Assembly (NCBI GenBank): GCA_035528275.1
Contig: DATKYV010000079.1
Span: 1 to 12,229 of the forward strand
Reading direction: 5' to 3'
DNA length: 12,229 bases
Origin: DATKYV01 sp035528275
GTDB taxonomy: Bacteria > Acidobacteriota > Terriglobia > UBA7540
Below are positions 7,506 to 12,229 of this stretch, in pieces. The translations under genes were made by a program, and so were the position numbers. The notes beneath the pieces are model-generated. The model did not search any database. It saw only the letters and a program-made list of their open reading frames with translations, and was not told the origin of the DNA. Numbering within the stretch: position 1 is the first letter of the stretch; each line of letters begins with the position of its first letter.

Positions 7506-8166
7506 CTTTCTCGATCCATCCGTCGCGCAGCTTGATGATGCGGTTGCCGTAGGCCGCCCAGTTTTCGTTGTGGGTGACCTGGATGATCGTCGTGTCTTCG
7601 TCGTTCAGTTTCTTGAAGAGGTCCATGATTTCTTTTCCCTGGCTGGAATGGAGGTTGCCCGTCGGCTCGTCGGCGAGAATCAGTTTGGGATTGGCGATCA
7701 CAGCGCGCGCCACGGCCACCAGTTGCTGCTGCCCGCCGGAAAGCTGAGACGGATAGAGGTCCTTCTTCCCCACGATCTGGAAGCGGTCGAGCGTGTCGGC
7801 CACCAGCGCCTTGCGCTCGGATGATTTGACATCGCGATAAGAGAGCGGAATATCGAGATTCTCCGCCACCGTCAGGTTATCCAGCAGGTGATACTGCTGA
7901 AAAACGAATCCGATGTACTGCTTGTTCAGCTCGATGCGCTTCTTGGGGTTCAGTTTGTGAACCGGCTGGTCTTGAAAGTAGTACTCGCCCTCCCAGGCGC
8001 CGTCGAGCATTCCGAGAATGGCGAGCAGGGTTGACTTCCCTGCTCCCGAAGGCCCCATCACCGTGATGAACTCTCCCTCTTTCACGTCAATCGTGATCCG
8101 TCGGAGGACGAAGTACTGGCCGCCGGCGAGTGGGTAGGATTTCTCAAGATTGCGAACTCTGATCAT
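7501..8166 (-). CDS. ABC transporter ATP-binding protein, MacB/LolD type, with altered D-loop (ATPase B)
   Basis: The 221-aa cytoplasmic ATPase should power one of the neighbouring permeases. Motifs: Walker A GPSGAGKST (38-46), Q-loop Q90 in FVFQQY, signature LSGGQQQ (142-148), Walker B LILADEP with E167, and switch H199 in VTHN. Two positions differ from the usual MacB/LolD pattern: the D-loop reads GNLHS (H173 where Asp is normal), and the signature is followed by L149 rather than Arg. Catalytic Glu and His are present, so ATP hydrolysis is still plausible. ATG 8166 has GAGG 8 nt upstream, whereas the in-frame GTG at 8175 would overlap that site. Length is normal for the family (220-230 aa). 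The stop codon lies inside an octamer array. Confidence 0.95.
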   Translation of the reverse strand: MIRVRNLEKSYPLAGGQYFVLRRITIDVKEGEFITVMGPSGAGKSTLLAILGMLDGAWEGEYYFQDQPVHKLNPKKRIELNKQYIGFVFQQYHLLDNLTVAENLDIPLSYRDVKSSERKALVADTLDRFQIVGKKDLYPSQLSGGQQQLVAVARAVIANPKLILADEPTGNLHSSQGKEIMDLFKKLNDEDTTIIQVTHNENWAAYGNRIIKLRDGWIEKD

Positions 8167-8174
8167 AAAGAGCA

Positions 8175-8178
8175 CCTC
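8175..8178 (-). promoter_or_regulatory. Ribosome binding site of ATPase B
   Basis: GAGG on the minus strand lies 8 nt before ATG 8166. It overlaps the alternative GTG at 8173-8175 and so argues against that start. Confidence 0.7.
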
Positions 8179-8190
8179 GGGGAGCGAACC

Positions 8191-8246
8191 ATCGAGTTTC
8201 CAGCTTAGGAAGACATCGGTTCATCGAGCTATCGGGCCATGAAACC
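8191..8246. repeat. Octamer tract (ATCGRNYY type), partly decayed
   Basis: Three clear units (ATCGGTTC, ATCGAGCT, ATCGGGCC) run from 8215 to 8238 in 8-bp phase. Another ATCGAGTT at 8191-8198 is exactly three unit lengths away. The same ATCGGGCC and ATCGAGNC units occur at 11783-11806. Confidence 0.65.
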
Positions 8247-8252
8247 ACTGAC

Positions 8253-8308
8253 GAAAATGGAAAATCGAAACTCGAAACTGGAAAACCGAATTTTGCAACT
8301 CGGAACTC
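8253..8308. repeat. Heptamer tandem tract (8 units, GAAANTC type)
   Basis: Eight consecutive 7-bp units begin with G and are A-rich, for example GAAAATC, GAAACTC and GGAACTC. The unit sequence differs from the GTGAA heptamers elsewhere, but the period is the same. Confidence 0.85.
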
Positions 8309-8329
8309 CCCATCTCAACCCCTCACGTG

Positions 8330-8377
8330 GGTTCAATGATTCAATGGATCAATGACTCAATCTCCCAATCGCTCATT
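8330..8377. repeat. Octamer tandem tract (6 units, NNNTCAAT) after a stop codon
   Basis: Six units keep an 8-bp phase, for example GGTTCAAT and GACTCAAT; the last is CGCTCATT. The tract ends 4 bp from the stop of permease B (8382-8384). It shares an exact 18-bp stretch with 7434-7451. Confidence 0.88.
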
Positions 8378-8381
8378 AGCG

Positions 8382-10805
8382 CTACTCGTAGCGCAGCGCC
8401 ACCATGGGATCGACCTTCGTCGCCCGCCGCGCGGGGATATAGCAGGCAAGGAGCGCCACGACACAAAACAAGAGCGCCACGCCCGCATACGTCAGTGTAT
8501 CCGCTGGCCCAACGCCGAAAAGCTCGCTTCTCAGGAAGCGCGTGAGCATCAGGGACACCGCGATCCCAATGGCCACGCCGACGAGCGTCAATCGGAAGCC
8601 GTGGCCCAGCACCAGCCTGAGAACGTCGCCTCGCTGCGCTCCGAGCGCCATGCGAATGCCAATCTCATGGGTACGCTGGCGCGTGGAAAAAGCGACCACC
8701 CCATAGATTCCTACCGCCGCGAGCACCAGCGCCAGTAAGCCAAACGAGCCCACAAGCGTCGCAGCCAGCCGCTCAAAGATGCTTCCAAACTGCATGCTGG
8801 CCTTGAGCGTGGTCACATTGAACAGAGGCAAGTCGGCGTTGAGCTCATGAACGGTCTTCTCAACCGCGGAGGCGAAGGCTCGCGGGTCGCCTGCCGCCCG
8901 CACGTGAATGGTCACCGGATCGCGGTAATCCTGGTACAGCGGCAGAAAGATGACGGGCGCCGGGGCATAAAGCAGGCGCCGGTACTTGCCGTTTCGAGCT
9001 ACACCAACGACTGTGAACCACCGGCCATACAGGCTAACCCTCTTGCCGATGGCGTCCTGCCCCGGCCAGTAGCGGTCGCAAAACTCCTGATTGACGACGG
9101 CTACCGGCTGTGACGTTTCGACATCCTGTCCTGTAAAGTCACGCCCAGATACGAGAGGAGTGCGTAGGGTCCGAAAGTAGTTCGGGCCCACAACGGCACG
9201 ATCGATTTCCATCGATTCGCGGGGTTGAGGGACGTAACCATCGGGTTGGACATAGTCGGTATGGAGAGTGAAGCTGAGCGGCGAGAAGTCGGCCAGTGTC
9301 ACGGACTCGACGCCGGGCAACGCCTGGAGCTTGGCCAGGAGTTGCTGGTCAAAAGCAATGCCTTGCGCTCGCGAATAGCCGGCGGGCGAAAGCTCGTAGG
9401 AAGCGAGCAGCACATGATTCGGGTCGAAACCAGGATCGGAGCGCTGTTCGTTCTGGAAGCTGCGAGCGAAAAGGCCGGCCGAGATCAGCAGGAGTAACGA
9501 GAGAGAAATCTGTGTCACCACCAGCGCGCTCGAGAGCCGCGAGCGGTGGATCCCCCCGGAAACGCTAGCCGCCTCCTCCTTCAGGATCGCCACCGGCGCA
9601 ACCCTGGAAGCGCGCAGCGCCGGCAGCGTGCCGAAGATCACGGCCGTGAGCACGGAGATGACAAGCGTCGCCAGCAGCACGTTGCGGTCCGCGCGACCAT
9701 TGAGCGTGAGGGGCAGACTCGTGGGCGGAAAGAAAGCTGCGAACGTTCCGGCCGTCCAGGTCGTGATTAGCATGGCCGCTGCGCCGCCAGCCAGGGCGAG
9801 CAGCAGGCTCTCCACCAGCAGTTGGCGCACCAGTCGCCAGCGATTCGCACCCATGGACAGGCGGATGGCAATCTCCCGCCGACGCGCCACCGACCGCACC
9901 AGCAGCAGGTTGGCCACGTTCGCGCAGGCCAGCAACAGCAGCACCGCCGCCAGCGCCAGCAACAATGGCAGTGTCTTGTACAGATAAACGTTCGCTCCAA
10001 AAGGCGAGCGCCAGAGCGGATCCAGCGTAATCTGGTTCGGGCCGCGGTGCGAATCGGGAAACTGTTCGGCGATCCGCTGCATCTGGAGATTCAGCTCCTC
10101 CTGTGCTTGCCGGCGGTCGACTCCCGGCTTGAGCCTCCCGAGCACGTTGAGCCAATAATTGCCGCGTTGGCGGAACCGGTCTCCCCCATAAACCAAGGGA
10201 ACCCAAAGGTCCGTTCGCAGCCCGGTCGTACATCCCTGAAAATCCGGAGGAGTGACGCCGACAATCGTGCACAAACCCCGATTGATCTGAATGGATTTGC
10301 CGATGATGGAGCGGTCTCCGCCGAAATGGCTCTGCCACAGGGCATAGCTGATCACCACCGCCGGCGTGTCTCCGGCTTTTTCCTCTTCCACCGGCTGGAG
10401 GACACGACCGAGCTCGGGTTTCACGCCGAGTACGTCAAAGTAATCCGCGGAGATGAACGCCCCGTAAATGCGCTCCGGCTTGCCATTGCCAGTGAGGGAC
10501 ACGAAATCATCGTGATAGGCCAGCAGGCCGGAGAAGCTCCGGGTCCTCTCTCGCAGGTCCACGTAATCCGGGTAGGAAAACGGTGGGCTGGGGTGCTCAC
10601 TGCGTTCGCCCCGCATGGCGGTGACAAGGTCTCGGGTGTGCGCAATGCCGGGAATGGGGTTGAGCAGGGTCGAGTCAATCCAACTGAAGATGGTACTGGC
10701 GGCGCCGATGCCGAGGGCGAGCGTGAGCACCACAACGGTGGTGAAGCCGGGATTCCTCACCAGCATCCGCAGCCCGTGGCGAAGGTCTTGGAGCAGCTCG
10801 TTCAT
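8382..10805 (-). CDS. ADOP/MacB-type duplicated ABC permease (permease B)
   Basis: The 807-aa inner-membrane permease has the same build as permease A and is clearly a diverged paralogue. TM helices are predicted near 21-43, 277-302, 329-350, 375-397, 424-446, 681-704, 736-755 and 770-789, with periplasmic domains at about 50-275 and 447-680. The coupling motif is RREIAIRLSMGANRWRLVRQ (309-328) in the first half and RTHEIGIRMALGAQRGDVLR (711-730) in the second. It ends with the ADOP signature ARRATKVDPMVALRYE. The frame is open to 10841, but ATG 10805 starts the conserved N-terminus and has GAGG 6 nt upstream. ATPase genes lie on both sides (7501-8166 and 11003-11761), so which one serves it is unclear. 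One duplicated chain could replace the homodimer used by MacB. Substrate unknown. Confidence 0.95.
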   Translation of the reverse strand: MNELLQDLRHGLRMLVRNPGFTTVVVLTLALGIGAASTIFSWIDSTLLNPIPGIAHTRDLVTAMRGERSEHPSPPFSYPDYVDLRERTRSFSGLLAYHDDFVSLTGNGKPERIYGAFISADYFDVLGVKPELGRVLQPVEEEKAGDTPAVVISYALWQSHFGGDRSIIGKSIQINRGLCTIVGVTPPDFQGCTTGLRTDLWVPLVYGGDRFRQRGNYWLNVLGRLKPGVDRRQAQEELNLQMQRIAEQFPDSHRGPNQITLDPLWRSPFGANVYLYKTLPLLLALAAVLLLLACANVANLLLVRSVARRREIAIRLSMGANRWRLVRQLLVESLLLALAGGAAAMLITTWTAGTFAAFFPPTSLPLTLNGRADRNVLLATLVISVLTAVIFGTLPALRASRVAPVAILKEEAASVSGGIHRSRLSSALVVTQISLSLLLLISAGLFARSFQNEQRSDPGFDPNHVLLASYELSPAGYSRAQGIAFDQQLLAKLQALPGVESVTLADFSPLSFTLHTDYVQPDGYVPQPRESMEIDRAVVGPNYFRTLRTPLVSGRDFTGQDVETSQPVAVVNQEFCDRYWPGQDAIGKRVSLYGRWFTVVGVARNGKYRRLLYAPAPVIFLPLYQDYRDPVTIHVRAAGDPRAFASAVEKTVHELNADLPLFNVTTLKASMQFGSIFERLAATLVGSFGLLALVLAAVGIYGVVAFSTRQRTHEIGIRMALGAQRGDVLRLVLGHGFRLTLVGVAIGIAVSLMLTRFLRSELFGVGPADTLTYAGVALLFCVVALLACYIPARRATKVDPMVALRYE

Positions 10806-10811
10806 CTGCCA

Positions 10812-10815
10812 CCTC
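10812..10815 (-). promoter_or_regulatory. Ribosome binding site of permease B, embedded in a heptamer tract
   Basis: GAGG on the minus strand lies 6 nt before ATG 10805 and rules out the upstream in-frame ATG at 10841. The site is part of the first 7-bp unit (10812-10818) of a tandem tract. Confidence 0.75.
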
Positions 10816-10881
10816 GAACATCGAAGACTCGCGAGTGACAAGTGACAGGGGAATAGTGAATTCCGAATTGTGAATGGTGAA
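10812..10881. repeat. Heptamer tandem tract (10 units, NNGTGAA type) in front of permease B
   Basis: Seventy bases divide into ten 7-bp units. Units from 10833 on are clear (GAGTGAC, AAGTGAC, TAGTGAA, TTGTGAA, TGGTGAA); those nearer the gene are more diverged and end in CGAA. It contains the perfect 10-bp palindrome ACTCGCGAGT (10827-10836). GTGAATGGTGAAT (10870-10882) is the perfect reverse complement of 10932-10944. Confidence 0.82.
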
Positions 10882-10925
10882 TCCCAGGGACTGGATCTGC
10901 GTCGCTGTCGTTTCCTACTTTAGAA

Positions 10926-10960
10926 TTCATAATTCACCATTCACCATTCATACTTTCGTC
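10926..10960. repeat. Heptamer tandem tract (TTCACCA type), inverted partner
   Basis: Four good 7-bp units, including TTCACCA twice, and one weak unit lie about 40 bp from the stop of ATPase A. The tract is the reverse complement in type of the tract at 10854-10881, with a perfect 13-bp stem and a 49-nt spacer. Confidence 0.82.
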
Positions 10961-11002
10961 CGATCTGGCACCCACGCGGGAGAACGGACAACCAACCATT
11001 GT

Positions 11003-11761
11003 CTATTGCCCGCCGGTTCCTTCGACCGTCTCGTCCACGATGCGGCCGTCGAAGAGGTGGACACCGCGGTCCGCGTGGGCGGCGTAGCGCGGGTCGTGCG
11101 TAACCATGCAAATGGTGGCGCCCTCACGGTGCAACTCGCGCAGCAGATTCATTACAGCTTCGCCATTTTTGGAATCCAGATTGCCCGTGGGCTCGTCAGC
11201 CAGGAGAATGGAAGGCTTGCCCCCCAGAGCCCGCGCCACGGCCACGCGTTGTTGCTGGCCGCCGGAAAGCTGCGAGGGGTAATGCTTCATACGGTGCGAC
11301 ATCCCCACGCGCTCCAGCGCTTCCTGGACGCGCTTCTTGCGCTCCGCGCCGGGCATGCCGCGATAGGTCAGCGGCAATTCGACATTCTCGTACACCGTGA
11401 GATCACCAATCAGGTTGAACGCCTGGAAGATGAATCCCACTTCCCGGTTGCGAATCTTCGAGCGCTGCTCGGTGGTCAGTTCGGCGACGGGATGGCCGTT
11501 CAGCGTGTAGTTCCCTTCCGTGGGTGTATCGAGCAGTCCGAGGATGGAGAGCAAGGTCGACTTGCCGCACCCCGAAGGCCCGGCGATCGAGATGTATTCG
11601 CCCTCGCGAATCTCCAGATGGACGCCCGAAAGGGCGTGCGTCTCCACCTCGTCAGTCACGAAGACTTTCGTGACGCCCTCGAGACGAATCAGGGATTCGC
11701 CGGACCCATTTGCCTTCTTTTTGGTCGCGTCTTGTGTCTTTAGCTCAGCGGATGAATCCAT
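11003..11761 (-). CDS. ABC transporter ATP-binding protein, MacB/LolD type (ATPase A)
   Basis: The 252-aa cytoplasmic ATPase has every catalytic motif in canonical form: Walker A GPSGCGKST (61-69), Q-loop Q113 in FIFQAF, signature LSGGQQQRVAVARA (165-178), Walker B ILLADEP with E190, D-loop GNLDS (D196) and switch H222 in VTHD. It is longer than ATPase B because of a lysine-rich, probably disordered leader of about 22 residues and a short glycine-rich tail. ATG 11761 has AGGAGG only 5 nt upstream, the strongest ribosome site in the window; an in-frame start 39 bp further up has no such site. It lies between permease B (downstream) and permease C (upstream) and probably energises one or both. 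Substrate unknown. Confidence 0.96.
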   Translation of the reverse strand: MDSSAELKTQDATKKKANGSGESLIRLEGVTKVFVTDEVETHALSGVHLEIREGEYISIAGPSGCGKSTLLSILGLLDTPTEGNYTLNGHPVAELTTEQRSKIRNREVGFIFQAFNLIGDLTVYENVELPLTYRGMPGAERKKRVQEALERVGMSHRMKHYPSQLSGGQQQRVAVARALGGKPSILLADEPTGNLDSKNGEAVMNLLRELHREGATICMVTHDPRYAAHADRGVHLFDGRIVDETVEGTGGQ

Positions 11762-11766
11762 TGTTG

Positions 11767-11773
11767 CCTCCTC
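11767..11773 (-). promoter_or_regulatory. Strong ribosome binding site of ATPase A
   Basis: GAGGAGG on the minus strand ends 5 nt before ATG 11761 and decides this start over the upstream in-frame ATG at 11800, which lies in an octamer tract. Confidence 0.8.
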
Positions 11774-11782
11774 ACTCTGGAA

Positions 11783-11838
11783 ATCGGGCCATCGAGTCAT
11801 CGAGCCATCTGGTGATCTAGTGATTGAGTGATTTAGTG
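11783..11838. repeat. Octamer tandem tract (7 units, ATYKRGYS), left arm
   Basis: Seven consecutive 8-bp units all start with AT, for example ATCGAGTC, ATCTAGTG and ATTGAGTG. The last two units (11823-11838) are the reverse complement of 11953-11968 at 14 of 16 positions. Confidence 0.92.
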
Positions 11839-11843
11839 ACCCC

Positions 11844-11857
11844 GCCCCGGCCGGGGC
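11844..11857. repeat. GC-only 14-bp perfect palindrome between two octamer arms
   Basis: GCCCCGGCCGGGGC is a perfect palindrome with no loop and no T-run, lying in otherwise AT-rich intergenic DNA. It resembles neither a terminator nor a repeat unit; it could be a protein site or a very stable cruciform tip. Confidence 0.7.
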
Positions 11858-11879
11858 CGGTGGTCGGGTAACTCAGAAA

Positions 11880-11972
11880 ATCGCCAAATCACCAAATCGC
11901 AGAATCACAAATAATCCGATCCCTCATTCACCCAATCATTTGATCTTCCGATCGCTAAATCGCTCAATTGCG
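11880..11972. repeat. Octamer tandem tract (ATCRCYMA type), right arm
   Basis: Four units from 11880 to 11911 (ATCGCCAA, ATCACCAA and relatives) are followed by a 7-bp slip. Seven further 8-bp units run from 11919, including ATCGCTAA and ATCGCTCA. The tract reaches the stop codon of permease C (11973-11975). Its type is the reverse complement of the left arm at 11807-11838. Confidence 0.82.
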
Positions 11973-12229
11973 CTACTCATGGCGCAAGGCCACCATAGGA
12001 TCGACCTTCGTCGCCCGGTGCGCGGGCAGATAAGTTGCCACGAGAGAGACGGCCACGAGCACCCCAACCGCGAGGGCCAGGGTCTCCACGTCGCTCGGCG
12101 TAAGGCCGAACAGCAGATGCCGGACGAACCGTGTGATCCAGAAAGCTACACCCATTCCTACCGCAATGCCCGCAGCGAGCAGGACGGCGCTATCGCGGAA
12201 AACGAGTCTGAGAATCGAACCTTGCTGCG
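11973..12229 (-). CDS. ADOP/MacB-type permease (permease C), C-terminal fragment cut by the window edge
   Basis: Only the last 84 codons are present; the frame stays open to base 12229, so the gene begins outside the window. The fragment covers the final two TM helices of an FtsX-type unit and ends with HRATKVDPMVALRHE, closely matching permeases A and B (ARRATKVDPMVALRYE). It is a third paralogue and directly precedes ATPase A in transcription order. The truncation is an artefact of the window, not a pseudogene sign. Function beyond the family cannot be judged. Confidence 0.9.
   Translation of the reverse strand, partial: QQGSILRLVFRDSAVLLAAGIAVGMGVAFWITRFVRHLLFGLTPSDVETLALAVGVLVAVSLVATYLPAHRATKVDPMVALRHE

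Noticed and set aside
8294..8312. Possible sigma-54 promoter ahead of ATPase B
   Set aside because: GG and GC elements are present on the minus strand, but the spacing is 11 bp instead of 10, and the sequence is part of the heptamer tract.
9822..10838. 338-codon open frame on the plus strand
   Set aside because: It is antisense to permease B, rich in Q, R and H as is usual for shadow frames, and has no domain.
10806..10841. Upstream start for permease B, and the similar extensions at 7360-7398 and 11762-11800
   Set aside because: The extra residues come from repeat tracts, and good ribosome sites lie between them and the conserved N-termini.
11844..11857. Rho-independent terminator
   Set aside because: The palindrome has no loop and is not followed by a T-run on either strand.

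Overview
The window is about 60% GC and all nine genes lie on the minus strand, so transcription runs from high to low coordinates. The best guess for the source is a member of the Acidobacteriota. The main reason is the set of long (about 810 aa), internally duplicated MacB/FtsX-type permeases. They start with the motif M-x-x-LLQDL-(K/R)-x-GLRML and end with ARRATKVDPMVALRYE, the hallmark of the ADOP family (acidobacterial duplicated orphan permeases). The lineage call rests on family knowledge, not on a marker gene.

Right half (12229 to 4918), transporter block in transcription order: the last 84 codons of a permease (C, cut by the window edge), an ABC ATPase (A), a full permease (B), a second ABC ATPase (B) and another full permease (A). 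These look like components of MacB-like, export-type or mechanotransmission-type ABC systems. No periplasmic adaptor or outer-membrane channel gene is visible.

Middle (4696 to 1967), regulatory pair: an NtrC-type sigma-54 activator with its own sigma-70-like promoter, overlapping by ATGA a membrane histidine kinase with two TM helices, HAMP and PAS but almost no periplasmic loop. The pair probably senses envelope state or transporter activity and may control the adjacent transporter block. No sigma-54 promoter could be found inside the window to prove this.

Left end (1813 to 25): a 3-hydroxyacyl-CoA dehydrogenase family enzyme and a PhoB/OmpR-type response regulator, with no obvious functional tie to the transporters.

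The most unusual structure is noncoding. Every junction between transporter genes, and the gap before the sigma-54 activator, is filled with degenerate but strictly phased tandem units of 7 or 8 bp. Tracts start within a few bases of most stop codons. A tract of inverted sense stands in front of the next start codon in three junctions and probably the fourth. Each junction could therefore fold into a long, repeat-built hairpin in the mRNA. Unit sequence varies from tract to tract while the period is kept. No RNA genes, CRISPR arrays or insertion sequences were seen, and no gap longer than about 270 bp exists.
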